A stretch of 64,000 nucleotides of DNA from Sphingomonas pituitosa NBRC 102491 (GCF_001598435.1 NZ_BCYY01000024.1:1-64000); one strand, 5' to 3'. Shown: positions 16,972-26,427, numbered from the stretch's first letter. Notes: generated from the letters alone by a model not told the origin. Made by a program: numbers and translations.

Positions 16972-19410
16972 TCACTCCTCTCTTTGGTTTGCGGGGAAAG
17001 CGGCGAGCAGTTCGGCGGCCCAGTCGAGGCCCAGATCAGCGAGGAAGCGCGCGGCAAAGTCCGCGTGCCCGCCCTCGGCGAGCATCGCGTCGATGCGGGC
17101 CTGCGTCGCGGGATCGGAGGCGCCGCACAGGGCCAAGGCGATAGGACCCAGCCCCAGCTCGAACAGCCGATTGCCGCGCGCGGACTGCAGATAATAGTGC
17201 CGCTTCGGCGTCGCGCGGCTGACCAGCTCGATCTGCCGCTCGTTGAGCCCGAACCGTACGTAAGCCTCGCGGCTCTGCGGTTCGATCGCCCGGTCGTTCG
17301 GCAGCAGGATGCGCTGCGGGCAGCTTTCCAGGATGGCGGGGGCGATGCTGCTCGATGCGATGTCGGCAAGGCTCTGCGTCGCGAACAGCACCGCGACATT
17401 CTTCTTGCGCAGCACCTTCAGCCATTCGCGGATGCGCGCGGCGAACAGGGGATGGTCGAGGAAGATCCAGGCCTCGTCGAGGATCAAGAGCGTTGGCCGG
17501 CCGTCGAAGCGCTCCTCCAGGCGGTGGAAGAGATAGGTCAGAACGGGGGCGACCACGCCGGCCTGGCCCATCAGCGCCTCGGTCTCGAAACACTGGACAT
17601 CGGCGAAAGCGAACTGCTGCTCGGCCGCATCGAGCAACCGGCCATAGGGACCGTCGAGCGTATAGGCGCCGAGCGCGGTGCGCAGCGCGTTCGACTGGAG
17701 CAGCAGCACCAGCCCGGTCAGGGTGCGTTCTTCCACCGGCGCCGAAGCGAGGCTGCCGAGCGCGGACCAGACCGCGTCCTTGACCTCGGGCGTGACCAGC
17801 ACCTTCTCGTGCGCGAGCAGCGCCGCGATCCATTCGGCGGCCCAGCTCCGCTCGGCGGCATCGTCGATCCCGCGGAGCGGCTGGAATGCCAGCGTATCGC
17901 CTACATCGGTGCCCATCCCCAGCGCATGGTGCGCGCCGCCCATCGCCAGCACTGCAGCGCGGGCCGAGAAGCCCTTGTCGAAGATATAGACCTGCGCGTC
18001 GGCGTAGCGGCGAAACTGCAGGGCGATCAGCGCCAGCAGCACCGACTTGCCGGCACCCGTAGGCCCGACCACCAGCATGTGCCCGACATCGCCGACATGG
18101 GTCGACAGCCGGAACGGCGTCGATCCCGCCGTGCTGGCGTGGAGCAGCGGCGGCCCATCCAGATGCGCATTGCCACTCGGTCCCGCCCAGACCGACGACA
18201 GCGGCATGAGATGGGCAAGGTTCAGCGTATGGACGAGCGGCTGGCGGACATTGGCATAGACCTGCCCCGGCAGCGACGAGAGCCAGGCCTCGACCGCGTT
18301 GACGCCCTCGCGGATGCAGGTGAAGCCGAGCCCGCCCACGATCCGCTCGACCTGCCGGACCTTGTCCTCGACGCGCGCGCGATCGGTGTCCATGACCGTG
18401 ATGGTGGTGGTCAGGTAGCCGAAGGCGACATGGTCGCCGCCCAGCACCTGGAGCGCCAGATCGGCATCCACCACCTTGTTGTCGGCATCGCTGTCGAGCA
18501 GCTGCGAAGACTGGTTGTACATCACCTCGCGGAGCAGCGCGGTGATCGACTTGCGCTTGTTGAACCACTGGCGACGGATCTTGGTCAGCGCCTTGGTGGC
18601 ATCGCCCTTGTCGAGCGCGAGGAAGCGCGTCACCCAGCGATAGGCGAGATCCTGGTGATTGAGGGCATCGAGGTTGCCCGGCCGGCTCATGCTCGGGAAA
18701 CCGAGGATGGTCAGGGTGCGGACATGGCGATCCCCCAGCCGCGGCTCCAGTCCGCCGGTCAGCGGCGTATCGGCGAGCAGCGCGTCCAGGTAGATCGGCG
18801 TCTCCGGCACCGCGACATCCTGCTGCCGCGTCGAGATCGTGCCGTGCAGGAAGGTCAGTGTCTCGCTGTCGTCGAGCGCATGGACCTCGGGCATGAAGCT
18901 CGCGAACAGGTCGAGCGCGCGGTCGGTCTCGGCGATGAAGTGCGCCAGCGCCGCGCGCCAGTCCCGCCCCTTCTCGGCGTCGGGCCGCTCGACCAGCGAC
19001 CGTCCGGCGGCCTCGGCGCCGTCAGGCGCCGGAAGCCACACAAGCGTCAGGTGGTAGCGGCTTTCGAAATGGGCGCCCTCGCCGAGGAAGGCCGCCCGGC
19101 GCTCCTGGTCCACCAGCCACGATGCGGCGTCGGGGAAATCGCTGTCGGGATAGGCGGCCGCTTCGCGCCGCTCGGCATCGAAGAACAGGGCCCAGCCGCT
19201 GCCGAACCGCTTGAGCACATTGTTGCCCCGCGCGCAGGCAGAGATCAGCTCGGCCTCGGTGGCGGACTCGAGATCGGGTCCACGGAATCGGAGGGTACGC
19301 TGGAAGCTTCCATCCTTGTTGAGGACGACACCGGGGGCGACCAGCGCCGCCCAGGGGAGATGGTCGGCCAGCCGATCCGCGCGGCGACGATATTCTGCGA
19401 GGTTCAGCAC
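16972..19410 (-). CDS. trbE: TrbE, VirB4-family transfer ATPase
   Basis: An 812-residue VirB4/TrbE ATPase that energises pilus assembly and substrate transfer at the inner membrane. I use the GTG at 19410, giving VLNLAEYRRRADRLADHLPW, the normal family start. The Walker A motif is GPTGAGKSVLLALI (about residue 448) and Walker B is LLILDEAWIFLDHPLF. The later box VLFATQSLADIASS is typical of VirB4. The start overlaps the trbD stop by 7 bases, so translation is coupled. Confidence 0.94.
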   Translation of the reverse strand: MLNLAEYRRRADRLADHLPWAALVAPGVVLNKDGSFQRTLRFRGPDLESATEAELISACARGNNVLKRFGSGWALFFDAERREAAAYPDSDFPDAASWLVDQERRAAFLGEGAHFESRYHLTLVWLPAPDGAEAAGRSLVERPDAEKGRDWRAALAHFIAETDRALDLFASFMPEVHALDDSETLTFLHGTISTRQQDVAVPETPIYLDALLADTPLTGGLEPRLGDRHVRTLTILGFPSMSRPGNLDALNHQDLAYRWVTRFLALDKGDATKALTKIRRQWFNKRKSITALLREVMYNQSSQLLDSDADNKVVDADLALQVLGGDHVAFGYLTTTITVMDTDRARVEDKVRQVERIVGGLGFTCIREGVNAVEAWLSSLPGQVYANVRQPLVHTLNLAHLMPLSSVWAGPSGNAHLDGPPLLHASTAGSTPFRLSTHVGDVGHMLVVGPTGAGKSVLLALIALQFRRYADAQVYIFDKGFSARAAVLAMGGAHHALGMGTDVGDTLAFQPLRGIDDAAERSWAAEWIAALLAHEKVLVTPEVKDAVWSALGSLASAPVEERTLTGLVLLLQSNALRTALGAYTLDGPYGRLLDAAEQQFAFADVQCFETEALMGQAGVVAPVLTYLFHRLEERFDGRPTLLILDEAWIFLDHPLFAARIREWLKVLRKKNVAVLFATQSLADIASSSIAPAILESCPQRILLPNDRAIEPQSREAYVRFGLNERQIELVSRATPKRHYYLQSARGNRLFELGLGPIALALCGASDPATQARIDAMLAEGGHADFAARFLADLGLDWAAELLAAFPANQREE

Positions 19411-19676
19411 GCGAAATATCCCTTCTGCCGGAGGTGGCGAAGCAGGACGGGCGCGAAGTCCGGGTCCCGCCGCGCGGCGAACACGGCGATGCTGTGCCCC
19501 ACGGCCCAGAGCACGAGCCCGGCCAGCCACTGCTGCAGCCCGAGCCCGACCGCCGCGGCGACCGTCCCGTTGACGATCGCGATCCCACGCGGGGCGCCGC
19601 CGAGCAGGATGGGCGATCCCAGGCTCGCATGGATCGGTGCCTCGAAGCCCGGCAAGTGCTGACCGGTGTCGCTCAT
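19404..19676 (-). CDS. trbD: TrbD, VirB3-like membrane protein
   Basis: A 90-residue VirB3/TrbD protein. After GFEAPIHASLGSPILLGGAP come two adjacent membrane helices (about residues 31-67) and a short tail (DPDFAPVLLRHLRQKGYF). It anchors the TrbE ATPase in the membrane. It overlaps trbC by 4 bases and trbE by 7. Confidence 0.93.
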   Translation of the reverse strand: MSDTGQHLPGFEAPIHASLGSPILLGGAPRGIAIVNGTVAAAVGLGLQQWLAGLVLWAVGHSIAVFAARRDPDFAPVLLRHLRQKGYFAC

Positions 19677-20002
19677 GCGACGAGCGCTCCCCCGCCGAAG
19701 CTGAAGAAGCTCAGGAAGAAGCTGGAGGCGGCAAACGCGATCGACAGCCCGAACACGATCTGGATGAGCCGGCGGAAGCCGCCGCTGCTCTCGCCGAACG
19801 CCAGCGACAGGCCAGTCGTGATAATGACGATGACGGCAACGATCTTGGCGACCGGCCCCTGGACCGACTCGAGCACCTGCTGGAGCGGTTCCTCCCAAGG
19901 CATCCCCGAACCCGCCGCATGGGCCGAGGTGGCAAATGCGATGCCGATGGCGGCGAGTTCGACGAGGCGCGCATGGCGTGCCGGGATCTTGGCGAATTGC
20001 AT
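19673..20002 (-). CDS. trbC: TrbC, VirB2-like prepilin
   Basis: A 109-residue prepilin. A signal sequence precedes AHAAGSGMPWEEPLQQVLES, followed by two hydrophobic segments (VAKIVAVIVIITTGLSLAFG and IQIVFGLSIAFAASSFFLSF). In IncP systems the prepilin is trimmed and cyclised by the TraF peptidase, and a traF gene is present at 45140. The start at 20002 follows trbB after 2 bases. Confidence 0.93.
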   Translation of the reverse strand: MQFAKIPARHARLVELAAIGIAFATSAHAAGSGMPWEEPLQQVLESVQGPVAKIVAVIVIITTGLSLAFGESSGGFRRLIQIVFGLSIAFAASSFFLSFFSFGGGALVA

Positions 20003-20004
20003 GA

Positions 20005-20994
20005 TCAATCTCCTTCGGGGCTGGGGGGCAAGAGAAGGTCGGCAAGCGCGTAGCTGCCGGTGTCCGGATCGACGCCGGCGACGCGGGCGACCTGCGAGAC
20101 GCGCCGGTCGAGGCCGCGGCCGGAGACGAACACGATGACGTCGATCGCCTCGGCGATGAGCAGGCGCGGCACGGTGACCACTGCCTCCTGCACCAGGCCT
20201 TCGATCCGGGTGAGCGCGGACAGCGCGCTGTTGGCGTGGACCGTGGCGATGCCGCCCGGATGACCGGTGTTCCACGCCTTGAGCATGTCGAGCGCCTCGG
20301 GCCCGCGGACTTCGCCGACGATGATGCGATCAGGGCGCAGCCGGAGGGTCGAGCGGACCAGGTCCGCCATGGTCACGACGCCGGGCCGTGTGCGGAGCGC
20401 AACCGTGTCGGCGGCAGGGCTCTGCAGTTCGCGCGTGTCTTCGATCAGGAGGATGCGCTCGTCGAGGCACGCCATCTCGGCCAGCAGCGCATTGGCGAGC
20501 GTGGTCTTGCCCGAACTGGTGCCGCCGGCGATCAGGATGTTGTGGCGCAGGAGGACGCAGGCTTTCAGCCGGTCGGCCGCGAGCCGGGTCATGACGCCAT
20601 CGGCCACATAGTCGTCGAGCCGGTAGAGACGCTCGGCCGGCTTGCGGATCGAGAAGCACGGCGCGGCAGACACCGGCGGTAGCACGCCCTCGAATCGCTC
20701 CCCTGCCCGCCCTTCTTCGTGTGGTGGAAGCTCGGCCGAGACGATCGGCGCGTCGCCGTGCACCTCGGCGCGCGCATGCGCGGCGACAAGCCGGATGATC
20801 CGCTCGACCTGCGCGGCTTCCATGCGAACGCCCGTGTCGGAGCGCCCCTCCCCCAACCGGTCCAGCCGGAGCGCGCCGTCGGGGTTGACCATGATCTCGG
20901 TGACGCGCGGATCGGCGAGCGCTGCGGCGATCGCCGGACCCATGGCCGTCCGCAGCATCGCGCGCCGCCGATCGCCGGAGATGCCGGCGGTCAC
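20005..20994 (-). CDS. trbB: TrbB, VirB11-family secretion ATPase
   Basis: A 329-residue hexameric traffic ATPase. The Walker A motif is GGTSSGKTTLANALL (about residue 155). The Asp box ILLIEDTRELQ, the Walker B-like stretch RPDRIIVGEVRGPEALDML and the His box NTGHPGGIATVHANS are all intact. It powers pilus biogenesis and substrate passage with TrbE. Its ATG overlaps the stop of the CopG-like gene by 4 bases. Confidence 0.95.
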   Translation of the reverse strand: MTAGISGDRRRAMLRTAMGPAIAAALADPRVTEIMVNPDGALRLDRLGEGRSDTGVRMEAAQVERIIRLVAAHARAEVHGDAPIVSAELPPHEEGRAGERFEGVLPPVSAAPCFSIRKPAERLYRLDDYVADGVMTRLAADRLKACVLLRHNILIAGGTSSGKTTLANALLAEMACLDERILLIEDTRELQSPAADTVALRTRPGVVTMADLVRSTLRLRPDRIIVGEVRGPEALDMLKAWNTGHPGGIATVHANSALSALTRIEGLVQEAVVTVPRLLIAEAIDVIVFVSGRGLDRRVSQVARVAGVDPDTGSYALADLLLPPSPEGD

Positions 20995-21398
20995 TGGCCG
21001 GGCTCCGAGGCGCCGATCGTCCTGCGGCCAGCCGCAACCTGCCTGCCAACCTGGGTGACGAACGCCTCGAAGCGCTTCGCCCCCATGGCGCGCCCTGCCT
21101 GGTCGCTCTCGGCAAGCGGCGCATGGATGGCGAGTTCGTAGCGGACGAACAGTGCCAGGGTCTCAAGCAGGACATGCTCGTTCCGCTCGATCCGGCCAAT
21201 CGCCGTCGTCATCCGGTCCAGCCGCAGCCCGAAGCGCTCCTCCAGCTCCGACACGCCGCGCCGGTTGAGCCAGGCGGTAACGGCATCCGCCAGGATCGCC
21301 GACTTCGACGCGCCCGGCTTTGCCGCAAGCGCTTCCAGTCGATCGCTGAGCGGCTTTGGCAGGAAGAGCTGATGGCGGACCTTCTCGACCATGGTCAC
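20991..21398 (-). CDS. CopG-like ribbon-helix-helix protein of the trb operon
   Basis: A 135-residue protein. Residues 6-45 fit a ribbon-helix-helix DNA-binding domain (HQLFLPKPLSDRLEALAA, SKSAILADAVTAWLNRR). The remainder is helical. A CopG-like gene between traG and trbB is common in alphaproteobacterial elements, and it may regulate the trb operon or assist at oriT. It overlaps both neighbours by 4 bases. Confidence 0.85.
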   Translation of the reverse strand: MTMVEKVRHQLFLPKPLSDRLEALAAKPGASKSAILADAVTAWLNRRGVSELEERFGLRLDRMTTAIGRIERNEHVLLETLALFVRYELAIHAPLAESDQAGRAMGAKRFEAFVTQVGRQVAAGRRTIGASEPGQ

Positions 21399-23446
21399 AG
21401 CTCCACCTGCATGTCGCCGGCCCGATGCCCCCCAACGCCACCCGCGCCTGCATCCATCGCGAACGCCGTGCGCGCGATGCCGGAGGCACCGGCCCGATCC
21501 ATGGCCCGCTGGTCAGCCGCCGGATCGTCCTCGTCCTGGCCGAGCCCGAGCACCTCGGTAGGTGTGGGTTCGGAGGCCGGCTTTGCTGGAAGCTCCTGCC
21601 CGGGATGACGCGCCTGCTTGAGACCGCCGTCCTCATCCTCGCGCTGCTCCTTCGCACTTCCGGCGAGGCGCGTATCCGTCTCACGCACGACGCCAGCCCA
21701 GTCGTCCGGTCGCGGCGCGGGACGATCGGCATAGTCGCCATCACCGAGCACGGGCGGCGGCAGGATGCGGGCCTTGAAGATTGCGTCCTTGTAATAGCGC
21801 AGCTTGGTGGCGCGGATCGGCGGCGTGCCCGCCACGAGCACAAGCTCCTCCGTCGGCGGCAGCTGCATGACCTCGCCGGGCGTCAGCAGCGCCCGCGCCG
21901 TCTCCTGCCGGCTGACCATGACATGGGCGAGCCAGGGCGCCAGCCGATGCCCGGCATAGTTGCGCATCGCGCGCTGCTCGGTCGAGGTGCCGAGCGCGTC
22001 GGAAATGCGCTTCGCCGTCCGATCGTCGTTGGTCGCGAAGGCGATGCGAACATGGCAGTTATCGAGGATAGCGTTGTGCTCGCCGTAGGCTTTCTCGATC
22101 TGGTTGAGGCTCTGGGCGATCAGAAAGGCGCGGACGCCATAGCCAGCGAGAAACGCCAGGCTGGTCTCGAAAAAGTCGAGGCGCCCGAGCGCGGGGAACT
22201 CGTCGAGCATCATCAGCAGCTTGTGGCGGCCACCGCTCTTGGCGCCCTTATCGGCTTCCAGATGCTCCGTCAGCCGTCGACCGATCTGGTTGAGCACGAG
22301 ACGGATCAGCGGCTTGGTGCGGCTAATGTCCGAGGGCGGCACCACGAGGTAGAGCGATACCGGCGCCTTGGCCTCGACCAGGTCGGCGATGCGCCAGTCG
22401 CAGCGCGAGGTGACGGCCGCGACCGTCGGATCCCGGTAGAGGCCGAGAAACGACATGGCGGTCGACAGCACGCCGGAGCGCTCATTCTCGGACTTGTTCA
22501 ACACTTCACGTGCCGCCGATGCGACCACCGGATGCACAGCTGGCGCTTCCGGCGTGCCGAGATGATTGGTGGTCATCATCCGGTCCAACGTGCCGGTAAA
22601 CTTGCGCTGCGGATCGGACAGGAAGGACGCGACGCGGGCCAGCGTCTTTTCCTCCTCGGCGTAGAGGATATGAAGGATCGCGCCGACGAGCAGCGAATGG
22701 CTGGTCTTCTCCCAGTGATTGCGTCGCTCCAGCGCCCCCTCGGGATCGACCAGGATGTCGGCGATGTTCTGGACGTCGCGCACCTCGTCCTTGCCGCGAC
22801 GGACCTCGAGCAGCGGATTGTACCGTGCCGATCGCACGTCTGTCGGATTGAACAGCAGGCAATGCGAGAAACGCTGGCGCCAACCGGCGGTCAGCTGCCA
22901 GTTCTCGCCCTTGATGTCGTGGACGACGGCCGAACCGGTCCATCCGAGGAGCGAAGGTATGACGAGCCCGACGCCCTTGCCGCTCCGGGTCGGCGCGAAC
23001 GCCATGACATGCTCGGGACCGTCATGGCGCAGGTACTCCCGGCCCATCCGGCCGAGGAACACACCGGCTTCAGTGAGAAGCCCGGCGGCACGAATATCCT
23101 GAAAACTTGCCCAGCGGGCAGAGCCGTACGTCGTGACATGGCGCCGCTGACGAGCGCGCCAAAGGGACCCGAAGATTGCTGCCCCGCATCCGACCAGGCC
23201 GCTCGTGGCTGCAATGGCGCCCGCTTCTTCGAAGATCGTCGGGGCGTAGGCTTCGAACGAGAACCACCAGCCGAACAATGCCCAAGGTCGATAGAAAGGA
23301 CGCCCGAAGGCGACGAACCAGGGCCTGCCCAACTCGGGCTGATACGCCAGTTCTGCTGCTGCCCACTGCGTCGCGAACCAGACCCCCGCCAACACGATGA
23401 CGAGCACGACCAGGATCTGTCCAATGAGCAACTTGGTAGGAGTCAT
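21395..23446 (-). CDS. traG: TraG/VirD4-family coupling protein
   Basis: A 683-residue type IV coupling protein. Two N-terminal membrane helices (about residues 8-25 and 80-98) precede the ATPase domain. The Walker A motif is APTRSGKGVGLVIPSLLGW, Walker B is LMMLDEFPALGRLD, and the box FLIAQSLNQIEKAYGEHNAI follows. It recruits the relaxase-DNA complex to the Trb channel. In this element the relaxase gene is about 18 kb away; the defence cargo separates them. It appears to be the first gene of the minus-strand transfer operon. Confidence 0.95.
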   Translation of the reverse strand: MTPTKLLIGQILVVLVIVLAGVWFATQWAAAELAYQPELGRPWFVAFGRPFYRPWALFGWWFSFEAYAPTIFEEAGAIAATSGLVGCGAAIFGSLWRARQRRHVTTYGSARWASFQDIRAAGLLTEAGVFLGRMGREYLRHDGPEHVMAFAPTRSGKGVGLVIPSLLGWTGSAVVHDIKGENWQLTAGWRQRFSHCLLFNPTDVRSARYNPLLEVRRGKDEVRDVQNIADILVDPEGALERRNHWEKTSHSLLVGAILHILYAEEEKTLARVASFLSDPQRKFTGTLDRMMTTNHLGTPEAPAVHPVVASAAREVLNKSENERSGVLSTAMSFLGLYRDPTVAAVTSRCDWRIADLVEAKAPVSLYLVVPPSDISRTKPLIRLVLNQIGRRLTEHLEADKGAKSGGRHKLLMMLDEFPALGRLDFFETSLAFLAGYGVRAFLIAQSLNQIEKAYGEHNAILDNCHVRIAFATNDDRTAKRISDALGTSTEQRAMRNYAGHRLAPWLAHVMVSRQETARALLTPGEVMQLPPTEELVLVAGTPPIRATKLRYYKDAIFKARILPPPVLGDGDYADRPAPRPDDWAGVVRETDTRLAGSAKEQREDEDGGLKQARHPGQELPAKPASEPTPTEVLGLGQDEDDPAADQRAMDRAGASGIARTAFAMDAGAGGVGGHRAGDMQVEL

Positions 23447-23813
23447 GCGGGCCTCCGTCCGCCAGGTCAGCCCGTGCGGGATCGGCCCCTAGGCTCCTCC
23501 AATGCTACGAAGATAGGCAGTCCCAGTCGGGTGCATTCCGATGCAGATTAGATGCAATTGAAGCGCTGTGGCTGCACCCCACACACGTGAATATATAACG
23601 GTCAAAATTGGCGCGCCGGATGAATGAGTCTTCCGGGATCAAGTACGTCGATCATCCATTCGTGATTTAGTGCCAGAAGAGCCTTGCTCGATCAACCTTA
23701 AGCAACTGACTTTACAGTAAAATTACAGACCTTCGAAATCGCCGAGAGTAGCGCCAACACGCTTTCAATTAGTGGAAAAGGCTGGACGTAAGTGGAAGGG
23801 CTTCGAAGCCTGA
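23447..23813. other. intergenic region at the left edge of the cargo
   Basis: No gene is seen. The stretch from about 23560 to 23780 is clearly more AT-rich than the flanking operons (for example GTGAATATATAACGG and TTTACAGTAAAATTACAG). It lies upstream of traG and should hold the transfer-operon promoter. It also marks where accessory DNA begins, next to a decayed AbiEii gene. Confidence 0.5.
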
Positions 23814-24197
23814 AAGGCTGAGCCGCCCAAAGAGGCTAGACTGATCATCTCTGCGCACGCCGACCGGATCGTCCGCATGGGTGCGATCCTCCTCATCACG
23901 TGGATCGACGATCCTCGAAGTCCGACAGGCAATCTCGCCTTGCTCGGATTTGGCTATGCGGATCCCGACGCGATGCAGGCCACGTTTGCCGACATCATAG
24001 CCCTAGTTGTCGATGACGGTGTCCTGTTCAATTCAGATACCTTGCGTGTTGATAGCATCCGAGAAGCCGTTGAATATGGTGGTGTCCGCTTGCGGGCCAT
24101 CGCCGATGTCGGCAGTGCGCGTTTGCCGGTTGCGATTGGCGTCGGCTCCGGAGATGCTCTGGAGCCCGGCGCCGAAATACTCGATTACCCCCCGCCA
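23814..24197 (+). pseudogene. AbiEii-type nucleotidyltransferase toxin remnant
   Basis: The frame, open from just after a TGA at 23811, reads AHADRIVRMGAILLITWIDD, then a divergent active-site region, then REAVEYGGVRLRA and GDALEPGAEILDYP. This is the order of conserved blocks in AbiEii/AbiGii toxins. The family active site (roughly TRDLDLLGFG) is here TGNLALLGFG, so both catalytic Asp residues are lost. The later DIGFGD box reads GVGSGD. The N-terminus is missing and homology stops near 24197, inside the tail of the convergent gene. No antitoxin partner (AbiEi) is present. It looks like a dead, truncated gene. Confidence 0.75.
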
Positions 24198-24970
24198 CTT
24201 TCGCGATCGGCTGATTGCCGCGGCGGTTTACCGTGGAGTTCGTCGCGCACGCGATCCCATTCTTCCTTCAACACTGCCTGCGCCGCGGCTGTGACCGGCG
24301 CGACGAGTGCCTGCCGCTTGTCATAGTCTCCGGCGGCCGCTTCAAGCGCGCGCAGCGCCATAATCAACTTGCGTGAAGGCGCCTCCGCCGGGTTGAGCAG
24401 CAACTCGATCTTGGCCATCACTTCATTGGCCTTGATCACCCGATCATCGAGGCGAAGCCATTGATCTTCGGTCGCGCCAGCACCGGCTTTTCGCCAGTTT
24501 GGAAGCAAGGAGAGCGCCTCCGCGACCCGCGCACGCAGTTCGTTGATCCATTCCTGGCGTAGCCGCGCAACCGCGTGAATGCCTTGATTGTCGGAACTAC
24601 GGTTGGCGGCCTGCGCCGATTGCGCCGCCGCATGGGCGCTTGAGGCGGCGACCGCAATCGCTTCGCGTGTGACGGTTGCCTGAAGATCGGCAACCTTGAG
24701 CGATGTGCGCGGCGTGATCCTAATCGCCGCATAGGCGGCGACGACTGCGCCGATGAAGCTTGCCACGTTGAGGAACAGGATGATCCAGACGGGTGGCGAG
24801 GCGGTCTGGAAAAAGCTCGCCGCCGCCGCATTAGCATCGGCGCGGTTGGTGGCGCCGGTCCCGAGCAGAAACCCCGCGAACAGGACAACGGCGACAAAGC
24901 AGAGCGCCGCTATAACCCATAGCACGACCCACAGAATGCCGGACCGGCTCTCGTCAGAGTTACTTGTCAT
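24185..24970 (-). CDS. two-helix membrane protein, unknown function
   Basis: A 261-residue protein with two transmembrane segments (about residues 11-38 and 57-83), then a long helical, Ala-rich cytoplasmic part (SSAHAAAQSAQAANRSS). I use the ATG at 24970 because it overlaps the stop of the upstream gene by 4 bases (ATGA). The family is not recognised. It forms a two-gene operon with the 145-residue protein encoded upstream. Confidence 0.75.
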   Translation of the reverse strand: MTSNSDESRSGILWVVLWVIAALCFVAVVLFAGFLLGTGATNRADANAAAASFFQTASPPVWIILFLNVASFIGAVVAAYAAIRITPRTSLKVADLQATVTREAIAVAASSAHAAAQSAQAANRSSDNQGIHAVARLRQEWINELRARVAEALSLLPNWRKAGAGATEDQWLRLDDRVIKANEVMAKIELLLNPAEAPSRKLIMALRALEAAAGDYDKRQALVAPVTAAAQAVLKEEWDRVRDELHGKPPRQSADRESGGG

Positions 24971-25404
24971 GATGCTTCCCACACCTTGCGCAATGTACCG
25001 GCCGAGGGCACGCCGACCGTGTACCAGTCGGTCTGATAGATCGCTTTCACCTCACCACGAAAGTCGCGCTTCGGCGTCAGCACGACATCGCCGCCGGGTT
25101 CGCGCGTGTCCTGGTTGACGACGATGGCGTTGAGTGCGGGAAGTCCGTTCATCAGGCAATAATGGCCGACAATACCGAGCTGGCGGCTGAGCATGTGCCC
25201 CGCGCGGCGATCGGCATGACCCATTCGCTCGGCGAGCTCGCCATAGGTCAGGGTGCGATCGGAAGCTCTGATCGGCGCAGGTCGACCGCAGACATATCCG
25301 GTCAGGATCAGCCAGATGCGCTGCGCCTGAACAGGCAGCCGGTCGCCAATCGCATATCGGCGGATGGCAGGAATATGGGCGGGACGACTCATGATTGTGC
25401 TCAT
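24967..25404 (-). CDS. unknown protein in operon with a membrane protein
   Basis: About 145 residues if the ATG at 25404 is used; an in-frame ATG at 25392 is equally possible, and neither has a good ribosome binding site. It contains AIRRYAIGDRLPVQAQRIWL, LTYGELAERMGHADRRAG and NAIVVNQDTREPGGDVVLTP. The middle part resembles a helix-turn-helix segment. I do not recognise a family. A palindromic operator lies just upstream. Confidence 0.7.
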   Translation of the reverse strand: MSTIMSRPAHIPAIRRYAIGDRLPVQAQRIWLILTGYVCGRPAPIRASDRTLTYGELAERMGHADRRAGHMLSRQLGIVGHYCLMNGLPALNAIVVNQDTREPGGDVVLTPKRDFRGEVKAIYQTDWYTVGVPSAGTLRKVWEAS

Positions 25405-25413
25405 GTGGACAGC

Positions 25414-25431
25414 ATGTGCAAAAATGCACAT
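25414..25431. promoter_or_regulatory. perfect palindromic operator candidate
   Basis: ATGTGCA (25414-25420) and TGCACAT (25425-25431) form a perfect inverted repeat around AAAA. It lies 9 bases upstream of the ATG at 25404. On the minus strand a TTGACT hexamer lies just before it at about 25441-25436, so the palindrome would sit between -35 and the start of transcription. It probably controls the two-gene operon ending at 24185. Confidence 0.45.
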
Positions 25432-25449
25432 CACGAGTCAATTGACACA

Positions 25450-26361
25450 TCATGCCGCTGCGGCCTCATATTTGCGGGCGAGCAGTTCGGGCAGCCCCGA
25501 GCGGAGGTCGCTGGCGAAGTTGGCGCGCACGAAGTCGATCTCCGCGCGCACCGTTGCGCCGACGAAATTCCGCGCCCGGCGGACAACCGCGTGGTTAATC
25601 AGCGTGACGATCGTCGCCGGCGCCAAGCCCTTGAAAGCGTCGAGGCGGGCGCGATTCCGCGCAGCGAAGAACAGCCGTTGCGGGCTGATCGGCATAGCTA
25701 CATAACCCTCGGGCCCGAAGATCGCGCTGGTCTGGGCGAGCACGGCGTCCGACACCATCAGGTTTCGCGGGCCAGCCACGTCCAGCACTGCCCAGTGCAT
25801 ATCGTTCAGCCGTTGGCCGTTGGTCGGATTATCGACCTGCTGGCGAAGGACATGCATGGCGGCGCGGTCCGCGAGGTGTGGGCCCATTTTGGCGACCGCT
25901 TCCGCCCAGGTCGCCGGATATCCCGGCTGACGCCGCGCCTGATAGGCTTCAGCGAACTGCGTATCGTCGATACCGAGCAGCGCGGCGGTGGCGTCCTTGA
26001 GACCGCGCACTCCGTCAGGCGTGCGAAACCAGAGCGACATGATGAACCGGCTCCAGGCACTGCGCTCGCGCCGGTCCATGGCGTCTATCTCACCGTCGAG
26101 CAGCATCTGGTGGGCGGTCGCGGCGCGGTCGTCGAGCAGCGCCATCAGTTCCTGCTCGATCTGCTGCGCGCACTCGGGGGGATCATCCGGCGTGGTGTAG
26201 AGATATTTCTCATAGCCGAGCTCGGCCGGCGCGACATGCTTGGCGGCGAAATTGTTCATCCAGGGATTGGTGAAGCGCCACAGCTTGCCATCGGGTCCGG
26301 CCCAGGCGGACAGCAGGAACTGGGCAATGAAATGATGCTTGATCGGCGGGTTCGACGACAT
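25450..26361 (-). CDS. DUF4238 protein
   Basis: A 303-residue DUF4238 protein, recognised from the start NPPIKHHFIAQFLLSAWAGP, then WRFTNPW, AAKHVAPAELGYEKYLYT and the later NPTNGQRLNDMHWAVLDVAG. The family is common on mobile elements and often near defence genes; its activity is unknown. The conserved His and Trp residues of the N-terminal block are present. It is followed after 15 bases by the start region of the next operon on the same strand. Confidence 0.85.
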   Translation of the reverse strand: MSSNPPIKHHFIAQFLLSAWAGPDGKLWRFTNPWMNNFAAKHVAPAELGYEKYLYTTPDDPPECAQQIEQELMALLDDRAATAHQMLLDGEIDAMDRRERSAWSRFIMSLWFRTPDGVRGLKDATAALLGIDDTQFAEAYQARRQPGYPATWAEAVAKMGPHLADRAAMHVLRQQVDNPTNGQRLNDMHWAVLDVAGPRNLMVSDAVLAQTSAIFGPEGYVAMPISPQRLFFAARNRARLDAFKGLAPATIVTLINHAVVRRARNFVGATVRAEIDFVRANFASDLRSGLPELLARKYEAAAA

Positions 26362-26427
26362 CGCGGCATCCTCCTGTTCAAGCCCTTCCGCCGCGCCCGT
26401 CGCAAGACGCGGCGGCGGGCGACCGGC

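Noticed and set aside
16221..17399. Longer start for TrbJ
   Set aside because: The upstream part is a shadow of the trbE C-terminus. The ATG at 16967 is followed by a signal peptide.
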